46,379 nt of DNA, taken from positions 1 to 46,379 of the forward strand of contig CAIVPT010000089.1 of the NCBI GenBank assembly GCA_903907855.1, written 5' to 3'. This document shows, one piece after another, positions 22,046 to 30,912 of this stretch. Under the pieces are notes generated by a model. It did no database searches, had not been told where the DNA came from, and saw only the letters and a list, made by a program, of their open reading frames with translations. The stretch is from an uncultured Synechococcaceae cyanobacterium. Lineage in GTDB: Bacteria > Cyanobacteriota > Cyanobacteriia > PCC-6307 > Cyanobiaceae. The position numbers were made by a program, and so were the translations under genes. How positions within the stretch are numbered: position 1 is the stretch's first letter; the number at the start of each line of letters is the position of its first letter.

Positions 22046-22993
22046 ATGTCCCCGCTCCCCGAATCGCCTGCGCCCTGGTGGCGATTCCAGGGGCACGCGG
22101 TGCATGGCCTGCGGGCCGCCCCGGAGAACCCCGAGGGCCCGGCCGTGCTGCTGGTCCATGGCTTCGGCGCCTCCACCGACCACTGGCGCCACAACATCCC
22201 GGCACTGGCCCGCCGCCATGAGGTGCACGCCATCGACCTCCTGGGCTTCGGACGCAGCGCCAAGCCCGAGGGTCCGGCCTACGGCGGTGCCCTCTGGCGC
22301 GACCAGCTGACGACCTACGTGCGCGAGCGCATCGGCCGACCCACCGTGCTGGTGGGCAATTCCCTCGGGGGCTACGCGGCCCTGGCGGCGGGTGCCGCCC
22401 TCGGGCCGGAGGCGGCCGGGGTGGTGCTGATCAACGCCGCAGGCCCCTTCCGCGACGAGCAGCAGGCCACGGCCCAGGGCTGGGGGGCGATCGCCCGCCG
22501 CACGATCGGGGCGGCGCTGCTGCGCAGTCCGGTGCTGCAGCGGCTTCTGTTCGAAAACCTGCGGCGACCCGCCACTATCCGCCGCACCCTGCGGCAGGTG
22601 TATCTCGACCACACCAACGTCGACGAGGCGCTGGTGGAGGCAATCCGCCGACCCTCGCTGGACCCGGGGGCGTTCGGGGTGTTCCGCACCGTCTTCGACA
22701 TCCCAAGCGGCCAGCCCCTCGATGAGCTGTTCGCCAGCCTGCGGGCCCCGCTGCTGCTCCTGTGGGGCATCCGCGATCCCTGGATCAACGCCGCCGGCCG
22801 CCGGGCCAGCTTCCAGCGCCATGCCCCCGCTAACACCCGGGAGGTGGTGCTCGAGGCGGGCCACTGCCCCCACGACGAGGTGCCCGGCCCGGTGAACGCC
22901 GCCCTGCTGGAGTGGCTGGCGGCACTGCCGGACGGGGCGGCTAAGGTCGACCCGGAGACCGCACCCGCCCATGCCGCTGGCCCGCGCCCCTGA
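22046..22993 (+). CDS. Alpha/beta hydrolase
   Basis: This is a 315-residue alpha/beta-hydrolase fold enzyme. The oxyanion motif HGFGAS (residues 38-43), nucleophile elbow GNSLGG (Ser106), acid in WGIRDPW and catalytic His in EAGHCPHDEVP complete the triad. I chose the ATG at 22046; the longer upstream frame overlaps the divergent membrane-protein gene. The overall type resembles cyanobacterial esterase/haloalkane-dehalogenase-like hydrolases, but the substrate cannot be read. It overlaps the next gene by 23 bp, so the two are coupled. Confidence 0.88.
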   Translation: MSPLPESPAPWWRFQGHAVHGLRAAPENPEGPAVLLVHGFGASTDHWRHNIPALARRHEVHAIDLLGFGRSAKPEGPAYGGALWRDQLTTYVRERIGRPTVLVGNSLGGYAALAAGAALGPEAAGVVLINAAGPFRDEQQATAQGWGAIARRTIGAALLRSPVLQRLLFENLRRPATIRRTLRQVYLDHTNVDEALVEAIRRPSLDPGAFGVFRTVFDIPSGQPLDELFASLRAPLLLLWGIRDPWINAAGRRASFQRHAPANTREVVLEAGHCPHDEVPGPVNAALLEWLAALPDGAAKVDPETAPAHAAGPRP

Positions 22994-23831
22994 GCTTCCC
23001 GGCTCCTGGCGGTTCACCGATGATCGCGGCGACAGCCTGGTGCTGGCCCCGGAACGGGGCGGCCTGCTCTGTGGCTGGCGCTGCGGCGGTCGGGAGATTC
23101 TGTACTTCGACGCCCAGCGTTTTGCCGATCCCACCCTCTCGGTGCGGGGCGGGGTGCCGGTGCTGTTCCCGATCTGCGGCAACCTGCCCGACAACCGCCT
23201 GCCGCTGCCCCAGGGCACCTTCCCCCTGCCCCAGCACGGCTTCGCCCGCACGATGCCCTGGGCCCTCGAGGAGCTCGCAGGAGCTGATGGCGTGCGGCTG
23301 ACGCTGCGCGACGACGCCAGCAGCCACGTTCACTTCCCCTTTCCCTTCCGCCTGGAACTCGAGTACCGGCTGGAGCCCGGCGCCCTGGCGATCACGGCGC
23401 GGGTGCATCACGAAGGGGCGGCCGGAGAGCCCGCGATGCCCTTCAGCCTTGGCCTGCATCCCTACCTGGCGGTGAGCGATCCGGCCGCCGTGGCGATCGA
23501 AGGGCTGCCTCCCCGCTGCCTCGACCACACCACCCTGCAGCCAGCCGCGACCGATCCCCTGCTCGAGCGCCTCGGGGCGGGCGTGGATCTGCTCTGCCAG
23601 GCGGCCGGGCCGGTGCGCCTGCTGGATCCGGCCAGCGGTCGGGCGATCCAGCTGGAAACCACAGCCCCGTTTGATCTGGTGGTGATCTGGACGGAACCGC
23701 CCCGGCCGATGGTCTGCCTGGAGCCGTGGAGCGGCCCGCGCGGTGCCCTGATCAGCGGCGATCGCCGGCTCGAGCTGGCGCCCGGTGAGCATCGGGAGCT
23801 GCAGGCCCGCTACAGCGTGGAGGCGCTCTAA
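22971..23831 (+). CDS. Aldose/glucose-6-phosphate 1-epimerase-like protein
   Basis: This 286-residue galactose-mutarotase-fold protein carries VRGGVPVLFPICGNL, PQHGFAR, the catalytic His in FSLGLHPYLAVSD, and the catalytic Glu in CLEPWSGPRGAL. The HPY...EPW pairing matches YeaD-like hexose-6-phosphate mutarotases. The likely role is interconverting alpha and beta anomers of glucose-6-P, or a similar sugar phosphate, in the cytosol; the exact sugar is inference. It overlaps the hydrolase gene upstream, and its TAA stop overlaps the glcE stop on the other strand. Confidence 0.82.
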   Translation: MPLARAPELPGSWRFTDDRGDSLVLAPERGGLLCGWRCGGREILYFDAQRFADPTLSVRGGVPVLFPICGNLPDNRLPLPQGTFPLPQHGFARTMPWALEELAGADGVRLTLRDDASSHVHFPFPFRLELEYRLEPGALAITARVHHEGAAGEPAMPFSLGLHPYLAVSDPAAVAIEGLPPRCLDHTTLQPAATDPLLERLGAGVDLLCQAAGPVRLLDPASGRAIQLETTAPFDLVVIWTEPPRPMVCLEPWSGPRGALISGDRRLELAPGEHRELQARYSVEAL

Positions 23832-25003
23832 GCGGGGGCGGCGGGGGCCGCTGTGGGCGCGGCCACCCCGGGGAGTCGGCCGGGCGCGAGTTGCCCGAGC
23901 GGATCGAAGCGGTGCTTGAGGGCTTCGATCATCGGCCGGGCTGGCGCATCGATCCAGGCGGGCAGGGCGGCGCCAGGGGGCTGGAGCAGCACGGTGAGCC
24001 AGCCCCCCAGCTCCTGACAGCGCCTCCGCAGCTCCTGCACCCGGCTCATCCCCAGGGCGGCGGCCGGGGCCCAGGCGGTGCCCAGGCCGCTGCCAGCTGC
24101 CAGATCCACCGGCAGGCCGGCAAGTTCGGGGGCCTCGAGCAGGCCGAAGGCCGCGTCGGGGCGGACCCCCAGCCGCAGCAACCAGCCGGCGGGACCAACG
24201 CCGCGGGCGGTGGCCAGCAACGGCGCCAGGGCCTCGGCGGGCAGCGGGCGAAGCGGCAACGCACTGCGCTCGGCGATGGCGGCGGCCTGCTCCTCAAGAC
24301 TGGCGGCGGCCACGCTGGCCAGGGCGATCAGCAACAACGGCTCCGGGGCCAGGCCGGCCGCCGCAGCCAGCGGAGCGCTCCAGAGGTCGACGCGCTCGGG
24401 GGTGAGGCTGGAGCCGAGCAGCCAGCGGGCCAGGGGGGCCAGGGCCTCGGGCGGACCCTGCACCAGCAGGCCCGAGCGGTGGGGAGGCAGCGGCAGGGTG
24501 CGCAGGGTGAGCTCGGTGATCAGGCCCAAGGAACCCCAGCTGCCGGTGAGCAGCCGCATCAGGTCGTAGCCGGCCACGTTCTTCACCACCCGGCCGCCGG
24601 CCCGGGCCGCCACCCCATCGGCCCGCAGCAGGCGCACGCCGATCAGCTGGTCGCGCACGCCGAGGTAACGCTGGCGGTAGCCGCCGGCCAGGCCGCGGGC
24701 CACCAGGCCGCCGACGCTTCCCTCCGCCTCGCCCCAGGGCGGATCCAGGGCCAGCCACTGGCGATGGGGGGCCAGGGCCTCCTGCACCGCCGCCAGGGGA
24801 GCCCCCGCCTCCACCGTGAGGGTGAAATCGCCCGGCGTGTGCTCCACGATCCGGTCAAGACGGGCGCAGCTGACCAGGGGGCAGGGTTCACGCACGGGCG
24901 GCCCCCAGGCGATCCGGCTGCCCAGCCCCGCCGGCAGCCAGGCGCTTCCCTGCCGGTGCAGTTCCCGCACCAGCTCCGGCAACTCGTGGGCTTCGGGTCG
25001 CAT
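23828..25003 (-). CDS. glcE: Glycolate dehydrogenase FAD-binding subunit GlcE
   Basis: This is a 391-residue FAD_binding_4 (PCMH-type) protein. Visible are VEAGAPLAAVQEAL, the flavin-binding region WGEAEGSVGGLVARGLAG, YLGVRDQLIGVRLLRADG and GGRVVKNVAGYDLMRLLTGSWG, the last typical of GlcE. GlcE works with GlcD and GlcF to oxidise photorespiratory glycolate to glyoxylate. The ATG at 25003 is used; upstream frame is shadow of the divergent kinase. glcD is not in the window. Only 17 bp separate its start from that of the divergent kinase, so promoters must lie inside coding sequence or be very compact. Confidence 0.85.
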   Translation of the reverse strand: MRPEAHELPELVRELHRQGSAWLPAGLGSRIAWGPPVREPCPLVSCARLDRIVEHTPGDFTLTVEAGAPLAAVQEALAPHRQWLALDPPWGEAEGSVGGLVARGLAGGYRQRYLGVRDQLIGVRLLRADGVAARAGGRVVKNVAGYDLMRLLTGSWGSLGLITELTLRTLPLPPHRSGLLVQGPPEALAPLARWLLGSSLTPERVDLWSAPLAAAAGLAPEPLLLIALASVAAASLEEQAAAIAERSALPLRPLPAEALAPLLATARGVGPAGWLLRLGVRPDAAFGLLEAPELAGLPVDLAAGSGLGTAWAPAAALGMSRVQELRRRCQELGGWLTVLLQPPGAALPAWIDAPARPMIEALKHRFDPLGQLAPGRLPGVAAPTAAPAAPA

Positions 25004-25020
25004 CACGGCACGATGGTGCC

Positions 25021-26412
25021 ATGGCGCAGGGGGATCGGCCGATGGCGGAAGGCCTGAAGATCGTCGTGATCGATGACGATCCCACCGGCTCCCAGACCGT
25101 GCACAGCTGCCCCCTGCTGCTGCGCTGGGACCCGGACACCCTCGCGGAGGGCCTGGCGCACCCCTCACCCCTGCTGTTCCTGCTGGCCAACACCCGCGCC
25201 CTGGCGCCCCCACAGGCGCGGGAGCGGGTGCAGGAGATCTGCCGGGTGCTGCGGCCCGCCCTGGCGGCCCGGGGGGCGCCGTGGCTGGTGGTGAGCCGGG
25301 GGGATTCCACCCTGCGCGGCCACTATCCGCTGGAGGTGGAGGCGATCGCCGCAGAGCTCGGGCCGTTCGACGCCACCCTGCTCGTGCCCGCCTTCCTGGA
25401 GGGGGGCCGCACCACCGTCGATGGGGTGCATCGGCTGCACGGCCGACCCGTGCACGAGAGCGAGTTCGCCCGCGACCGCCTCTTCGGCTACAGCACCAGC
25501 CATCTGCCCGATTGGGTGGCGGAGAAAAGCGACGGCCGCATCCCGGCGGCGGCGGTGCAGCGGATCGATCGGGCGGAGCTGGAGGCGGGGGGAGAGGCGC
25601 TGCGGCGGCGGCTGGCGGGGCTAGGCGGCAACGTGACCGTGGCGGTGGATGCGGAACGGCCGGGGCACCTTTCCGCCCTGGGGTCGGCGGTGCGCGAGCT
25701 GGGGGACCCGCAGGCCGGGGAGCGTTGGGGCGGGCCGCGGCGCTTCCTGTTCCAGAGCGCGGCCTCGCTGCTCAACGGCCTGGCGGACCTGCCCCCACCG
25801 CCGCGGGACGCCGCGGGCCTGGCCGGCCTGCGGCGGCGGGTGGCTGGCGCCGGCGCGCCGGGGCTCGTGCTGGTGGGATCCCATGTGCCCCTGGCCGACG
25901 CCCAGCTGGAGCGGCTGCTGGCCGAACCCGGCTGCGGCGGGGTGGAGGTGCCCGTGGGGCGGGTGCAGCGGGTGCTGGAGGGACCCCTTCCGGATCGGCT
26001 GCTGGCCTCCCTGGAGGCCGAATGGCTGGAGGCGTTGGAGGGTCGGCTGGCGGCGGGCCTCACCCCCGTGCTCCACACCAGCCGGGGCGAGCAGCGCTGC
26101 CGCCACGCAGCGGAGCGGCGAGCCCTGGGGGAAGCCCTCGCTGGGGCCATGGGGCGCCTGGCGGGCCTGCTGGCCCCGCGCCTGGGCTATGTGATCAGCA
26201 AGGGGGGAATCACCAGCCAGACGCTGCTGGCGGAAGGCCTGGGCCTGGCGCAGGTGGAGCTGCAGGGCCAGCTGCTGCCGGGGCTGTCGCTGGTCCTGGC
26301 GCGGCACGGCGGGGTGCCCGGCGCAGCGGGACTGCCGGTGCTCACGCTGCCGGGCAACCTGGGGGAGGCGGGCACCCTGGTGGAGACGTGGCGACGGATG
26401 GACGCAGCATGA
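25021..26412 (+). CDS. Four-carbon acid sugar kinase family protein (DUF1537)
   Basis: A 463-residue protein. The N-terminal domain has the family hallmark IDDDPTGSQT, then RGDSTLRGHYPLE and VPAFLEGGRTTVDGVH. The C-terminal nucleotide-binding domain has YVISKGGITSQT and LPGNLGE. Characterised relatives (OtnK, DtnK, LtnK) phosphorylate erythronate or threonate at the 4-position. The start may be the ATG at 25042 (MAEGLKIVV) instead. No aldolase/isomerase partners (OtnC, OtnI) occur nearby; its neighbours are the glycolate dehydrogenase subunits. An acid-sugar substrate linked to photorespiration or to erythrose-4-P side products is inference. Confidence 0.82.
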   Translation: MAQGDRPMAEGLKIVVIDDDPTGSQTVHSCPLLLRWDPDTLAEGLAHPSPLLFLLANTRALAPPQARERVQEICRVLRPALAARGAPWLVVSRGDSTLRGHYPLEVEAIAAELGPFDATLLVPAFLEGGRTTVDGVHRLHGRPVHESEFARDRLFGYSTSHLPDWVAEKSDGRIPAAAVQRIDRAELEAGGEALRRRLAGLGGNVTVAVDAERPGHLSALGSAVRELGDPQAGERWGGPRRFLFQSAASLLNGLADLPPPPRDAAGLAGLRRRVAGAGAPGLVLVGSHVPLADAQLERLLAEPGCGGVEVPVGRVQRVLEGPLPDRLLASLEAEWLEALEGRLAAGLTPVLHTSRGEQRCRHAAERRALGEALAGAMGRLAGLLAPRLGYVISKGGITSQTLLAEGLGLAQVELQGQLLPGLSLVLARHGGVPGAAGLPVLTLPGNLGEAGTLVETWRRMDAA

Positions 26413-26441
26413 CCCGGGCGCCACCCGCCGCCACCGGCGCA

Positions 26442-28868
26442 TCAGCCGTCCAGCAGACCCACCAGCGGAGCGAGGACCTCCCGAACCCGGGGGCCATGCA
26501 AGGGCAGCTCCAGCAGCACATCCCAGGGGGGCTGGGGCTCAGCCGCATGGGCCTCCCGATCGATCCGGCGCACGAGCAAGGCGATCGGCACCCGCCCCCC
26601 CGACTCCCGGCGCAATTCGTCCACTCGGGCACGGCTGGCCCGGGGCTCGGACGCGGCCTCCGCCACCACCAACGCCCAGCCCCCCGCCCCAGGCCGCGCC
26701 TCGGGCACCAGACCCAAGGGGGCCAGCAGAAGGGCGAGCCGTGGCCCTTCCCCACGGGCGATAACTCCCACCAGCTGCACGGCGCCGGACGGGACGGAGG
26801 GGGCGCTCGGCCGTGGCGGCGCGGCGGCCCGCACCGGCAGCCGGCAGCGGATGGCGGCGGCGCCATCGCTGGCGGCATCCACCTCCAGGCGGCCCCCCAT
26901 GCCCTCCAGCAACCCCCGGCTGATCGCCAGGGCCAGCCCCCCGCCTGGCTCGCCGGCCGGAGCGGGATTGCGCAGGGTCAGCCGCAGCCTTAGGCGGCGA
27001 TCGTCGCCGCCCCGCTCCTTCTCTGCGGCGGTCTCCGTAGCGGCGGTCAGGGCGATCTCCCCGGTCCCGCCCGGGCGGATGGCGGCGGAAAGAACCTGCA
27101 GCAGCACCTGGCGCAGCCGCCGCCCGTCGCCCACCAGGAGATCCACCGTGCCCGGGGCGATGGTGAAGGTAAGGGCTCGATCCCGCAGCTGGGCCTGGGG
27201 GGCCACCAGATCCGAGACCTCCTGCAGCAGCTGTTCCAGCGAAAAGGGCTCCTCCTCCAGCTCCGGGTCAACGCCCGGGAGGAGCGCAGGGTCGATGGAG
27301 TCTTCGAGAAGCGTGAGCAGCTCCAGCAACTCGCTGGTGGCCCCCTCGATCGCCCGCAGGTGGCGATGAACCGGCTCGGAACCCGCTTCGGCGAGGGCCA
27401 GGAGCGTGGCGCCCTGCACGGAGCTCAGCGGAGCGAGAATTTCCTGGTGGAGATGGGCCAGATAGCTCTGGCGCGCCTCGCTGCTGGCCTCGGACCGCTG
27501 CTGGCTCTGGCGCGAGAGCTCCAGGGCCCGCTCCTTCTGCTGCACCTCCCGCAGGAGCCTCTGGCCGGAGCGGCGCTGGGCCGTCACCAGCCCATTGAGG
27601 GTGTTCACCAGGGTGGTGATGGCGCTTCCGAGGCTCTGGAGCTCCAGGGCGCTTCCGGGCGGCGCCGTCGCCTGGAAGGAGAGCGTTTCCCCAGGGGAGC
27701 GCCGCACCGTATCCGCCAGCTGGGTGGCGGCGTCGGAGACACGGCGAAGGGGCCGCAGGATCCAGCGGGTGAGGCGGGCGCTGACGAGAATCGCCAGGCT
27801 GAGGGCGAGCAGGTACAGCAGCAGCGGCAGCCAACCGTGGGGCTGGAGGGCATCCGCCAGGGCCGCCTGGGGGAGCAGCACCAGCACGAGCCAGTCGAGG
27901 CCGTAGCGGTCAGCCCAGGGGATCACCTCCAGGTAGGTGCCGGCATGGGTGAGGCGCTGGGGGCGCGCGGGCAGGCGGCCGCCACCGGCCTGGGCGAGCA
28001 GCAGCGCACCGGCACTCTTCACCCGCGGATCGGGGCTCTGGTCGAGGCGCAGGCGACGGGGCGGCTGGCCCGCCGGGCCCGGGGCCAGGGTGTGGCCGTC
28101 GGAGCTGGCCACCAACAGCCCGTCGCGCTCCACGATCAGCAGCACCCCCGGCCGTTGTCCCCAGATGGCCCGCAGCTTGGTGTTGAGCTGGCTGAGGATC
28201 AGATCCACGCCGATGACCCCCCGCAGGCGACCGAGACGGTCCCGCACCGGCTGGTTGTGGGAGATCGAGAGCACGTTGGGTTTGTCGTCCCACTGGTAGA
28301 TCGAGCTCCAGGTGGGACGGTCCCGCTGCACCGTCTCGCGGTACCAGGCCTCCTCGCGGGCGCTGCCGATGTCCTCGTACACCTGCACCGGCCGGGGTCC
28401 GGGGCCGGCGGGGCCCAGGTCGAACACCAGCTGGCGACGGGGCCCGAGCGACCGCTCCATCAGGTTGAGCTGCAGGCTGCCGTGGTCGAGGCGTTCGATG
28501 CCGAGATACTCGCCCTGCTCGTTGCCGTAGTTGATGTATCCCACAGGGAACAGCCCCATCTGGCTCTGGAAGGTGCGCCGCAGCTGGGGGAAGTTTTCCG
28601 GATCGAGCTGACCGTTCTCGATCGCCTCGCCGTTGAGTTGGTTGATCAGCCGCGGCGCCTCCACCAGGCGATCGAGCTCGCGGCGCACCTTTTCGCTGAT
28701 CGACTGGCCGAGGGCTCCGGCCAGGGCATCGAGGCTGCGGCGGTTGTTGAGGGTGGAGATCGCGCCGATGCCCAGGGCCAGCAGGGTGAGCTGCAGGCTG
28801 GTGGCGAGCACCAGAACGTTCGCCAGACGCAAGGGGCGGGGACTGCGGCGGCGAAGGGCCGTTTTCAC
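26442..28868 (-). CDS. Cache-HAMP histidine-kinase-like protein with degenerate catalytic residues
   Basis: About 808 residues from the GTG at 28868. Order: TM1 (residues ~17-40); a large periplasmic dCache-like sensor (REEAWYRETVQRDRPTWSSI, GVIGVDLILSQL); TM2 (~346-366); HAMP; coiled coil; a DHp-like helix; an ATPase-like domain; a receiver-like tail. At the DHp site the motif reads HQEILAPL where active kinases have HEIRTPL, so the phospho-acceptor position is Gln475 (His474 is one place early). The N-box reads LSAAIRPG, with Ala595 at the metal-binding Asn. The DxGxG loop and ATP lid are missing, leaving only GGGLALAISRGLLEGMGG. No acceptor Asp is obvious in the tail. The start overlaps the glcF stop as GTGA, so the two are translationally coupled. 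Probably a ligand-sensing pseudokinase. Confidence 0.8.
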   Translation of the reverse strand: MKTALRRRSPRPLRLANVLVLATSLQLTLLALGIGAISTLNNRRSLDALAGALGQSISEKVRRELDRLVEAPRLINQLNGEAIENGQLDPENFPQLRRTFQSQMGLFPVGYINYGNEQGEYLGIERLDHGSLQLNLMERSLGPRRQLVFDLGPAGPGPRPVQVYEDIGSAREEAWYRETVQRDRPTWSSIYQWDDKPNVLSISHNQPVRDRLGRLRGVIGVDLILSQLNTKLRAIWGQRPGVLLIVERDGLLVASSDGHTLAPGPAGQPPRRLRLDQSPDPRVKSAGALLLAQAGGGRLPARPQRLTHAGTYLEVIPWADRYGLDWLVLVLLPQAALADALQPHGWLPLLLYLLALSLAILVSARLTRWILRPLRRVSDAATQLADTVRRSPGETLSFQATAPPGSALELQSLGSAITTLVNTLNGLVTAQRRSGQRLLREVQQKERALELSRQSQQRSEASSEARQSYLAHLHQEILAPLSSVQGATLLALAEAGSEPVHRHLRAIEGATSELLELLTLLEDSIDPALLPGVDPELEEEPFSLEQLLQEVSDLVAPQAQLRDRALTFTIAPGTVDLLVGDGRRLRQVLLQVLSAAIRPGGTGEIALTAATETAAEKERGGDDRRLRLRLTLRNPAPAGEPGGGLALAISRGLLEGMGGRLEVDAASDGAAAIRCRLPVRAAAPPRPSAPSVPSGAVQLVGVIARGEGPRLALLLAPLGLVPEARPGAGGWALVVAEAASEPRASRARVDELRRESGGRVPIALLVRRIDREAHAAEPQPPWDVLLELPLHGPRVREVLAPLVGLLDG

Positions 28869-30247
28869 CCAGGGTCCGGGTGCGCAGCGGCCGGGAGGGG
28901 ATCGCCGAGGCTGTCGGCGAGGAGCTGCACCGGATGGCGCACCGGGATCGGGCGGGGCTCCTGCTCCATGTGCTGGCGGATCTGGAGGGTGCAGCCGATG
29001 TTGGCGCTGACGGCCAGATCGGCGCCGGTGCCGCTCAGATCCGCGGCCTTGAGGCGGCCCAGCTCGGCGGCCTCCTCGGGCTGCACCAGGTTGTAGATCC
29101 CCGCACTGCCGCAGCACACCCCCGCCTCGGTGGCCTCGCGGATCTGCACGTGGGGGATGCGGCGCAGCAGGGCCCGGGGCTGCTCGCGGATGCCCTGGCC
29201 GTGCAGCATGTGGCAGGCGTCGTGGTAGGCCAGGCGCAGCGGCCGCTCGGCGGTGGCGGGGGTGCCATCGGCGTGGGGCAGGGGCCGCAGGGCCCGGGCA
29301 AAGGATTCGCTGAGCCCCACCCGCTCCAGATACTCCTGGATGTCGGCCACGGAGGCGGCGAAGCGGCGGGCCTCGGGCTCCTGCTCCAGCAGGTGGCTGT
29401 AGGCCTTGAGGGTGTGGCCGCAGCCGGAGGCGGCCACCACGATCGCGTCGAGCGGTTCGGGGCCAGCGGGGCGACCCGGGCCCACCACGGCGGCGAAGCT
29501 GGCGATCAGGGATCGGGCCAGCTCGCGCGTCTGCTCCTCCTCTCCCTGGTGGTGGGTGACGGCGCCGCAGCAGCCCTGGGCGGGCGGGATCACCACCTCG
29601 ATGCCGTTGGCGCTGAGCACCCGCAGCGCCGCCTCGTTCACCGCCGGATCAAAGAGGCGCTGCACGCAGCCCAGCACCAGGCCCACCCGCTGGCGCCGCT
29701 CCCCCTGGGCGGGCACCACCACAGGCAGGTCGTCGCGGAAGGCCTCCGGCGCCAGCGGAGGCAGCAGCCGCTCCATCGCTTCGATCTGGGGCCCGAACAG
29801 GCGGGTGAAGCCGCTGCGGCGGGCCAGGGCCTGCAGGGGGGTGCCGGCGTAGGCGCGCAACGGCTGCAGCAGCGCCCGCAGCCGTTGCGGATAGGGCAGC
29901 AGGGCGAACAGCAGGCGACGGAAGGCGCGCTGGGCGGGGCTGCGCAGCTCAGGGGCGTTGAGCTTGGGGCGAGTGGCCTCCAGGAGCGTGTCATAGCGCA
30001 CGCCGGAGGGGCAGGCGGTGACGCAGGCGAAGCAGCCGAGGCAGGAATCGAAGTGCTTCGCCACGGTGGCGTCGAGCACCAGTTCGCCGGCCTCGATCGC
30101 CTTGAGGGTGTGGATGCGGCCCCGGGGCGAATCCATCTCACTGGCCAGCACGCGGTAGCTGGCGCAGGTGGGCAGACAGAAACCGCAGTGCACGCAGGGG
30201 TCGGCGGCCTGGATGGCTTGGGCTGGCTGCGGGCTGGTGGCGCTCAT
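28865..30247 (-). CDS. glcF: Glycolate dehydrogenase iron-sulfur subunit GlcF
   Basis: A 460-residue protein with two [4Fe-4S] ferredoxin-type motifs (CVHCGFCLPTC from residue 18, CLGCFACVTACP near ~70). Two CCG cysteine-rich domains follow: GCVQRLFDP ... QGCCGAVTHHQG, then YHDACHMLHGQG ... AGVCCGSAGIYNL. This is the GlcF layout: it carries electrons from the GlcD/GlcE flavins toward the quinone pool during glycolate oxidation. The stop shares four bases (GTGA) with the start of the kinase-like gene. glcE lies ~3.9 kb away on the same strand, beyond that gene and a divergently oriented acid-sugar kinase gene. Confidence 0.93.
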   Translation of the reverse strand: MSATSPQPAQAIQAADPCVHCGFCLPTCASYRVLASEMDSPRGRIHTLKAIEAGELVLDATVAKHFDSCLGCFACVTACPSGVRYDTLLEATRPKLNAPELRSPAQRAFRRLLFALLPYPQRLRALLQPLRAYAGTPLQALARRSGFTRLFGPQIEAMERLLPPLAPEAFRDDLPVVVPAQGERRQRVGLVLGCVQRLFDPAVNEAALRVLSANGIEVVIPPAQGCCGAVTHHQGEEEQTRELARSLIASFAAVVGPGRPAGPEPLDAIVVAASGCGHTLKAYSHLLEQEPEARRFAASVADIQEYLERVGLSESFARALRPLPHADGTPATAERPLRLAYHDACHMLHGQGIREQPRALLRRIPHVQIREATEAGVCCGSAGIYNLVQPEEAAELGRLKAADLSGTGADLAVSANIGCTLQIRQHMEQEPRPIPVRHPVQLLADSLGDPLPAAAHPDPG

Positions 30248-30294
30248 GGGGGAGAGTCTGCCTGGGATGGCGGCAACCCGCCGAGCCGGGCTGA

Positions 30295-30831
30295 TCAGAT
30301 CGACGACTCAGCCAGCAGGGTCAGGAAGAACTGGAACCGGGCTCGGTTGGTGGGAGTGGGGTCGAGTTGGACGCGTCCGGAAAGCAGTGCTGATCGATGG
30401 AGGAGAGCAAGGTCTTCGTTTTGGCGTTGAGCGTCGCGAGCCTGGCGTTCTCGCGCCTCAGCTGCTCGGTTTCGCTCTTGATCTGCTCGATCTCGCTCTT
30501 GAGCTGCTTCATCCGCAGCTCGTGCTGCATCTTGCGCTGCTCGTAGCCGGGATCGCGACGCCAATTGAGCATCGACAAAAACTGTCGCCACCGAGGCAGC
30601 GATGAGAGGAATTCCCCACTGCTGGGGGATTGGGATGGGGCGACCGGCGATGGCGATGTGGTCATAGGAGGAGAACAGGGCAATCAGACCGAGGATGAGG
30701 CCGGCGATGGCCTGGAGCACGCCCAGGGGATCAAGGCCTGGCCAGGGGATGGATGTTGAAGGCAATTCTGGCGGAGCCGACGGCTCCTCGCTGCCGGGTG
30801 GCGGCCCGGCGGCCGTGGGGGATGGGGGCAA
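30295..30831 (-). CDS. Membrane protein with C-terminal coiled coil, unknown
   Basis: 178 residues: a Pro/Ser-rich N-terminus, two hydrophobic helices (GVLQAIAGLILGLIALFSS and WGIPLIAASVATVFVDA), a long Ala/Arg/Glu coiled coil from ~95 to 140, and a tail ALLSGRVQLDPTPTNRARF resembling many cyanobacterial hypotheticals. A second minus-strand frame (30321-30683) nested in it also reads as a Lys/Glu coiled coil; I take the longer frame, with helices and a conserved-looking tail, as the gene. Function unknown. It marks the edge of the accessory region. Confidence 0.55.
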   Translation of the reverse strand: MPPSPTAAGPPPGSEEPSAPPELPSTSIPWPGLDPLGVLQAIAGLILGLIALFSSYDHIAIAGRPIPIPQQWGIPLIAASVATVFVDAQLASRSRLRAAQDAARAADEAAQERDRADQERNRAAEARERQARDAQRQNEDLALLHRSALLSGRVQLDPTPTNRARFQFFLTLLAESSI

Positions 30832-30912
30832 GGGTGTGGGGCGTCGACGGAGAGCGGAGACTCCTCTCCATCAGTTCCACCCTTGGCCCTCGTGCGTCAC
30901 AGCCCTCCCTGA

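Noticed and set aside
25281-26993. A 570-codon plus-strand frame rich in Gly/Ala/Arg
   Set aside because: Out-of-frame reading of the acid-sugar kinase and antisense of the kinase-like gene.
27360-29096. A 578-codon plus-strand frame
   Set aside because: Antisense of the Cache-HAMP kinase-like gene and the end of glcF.
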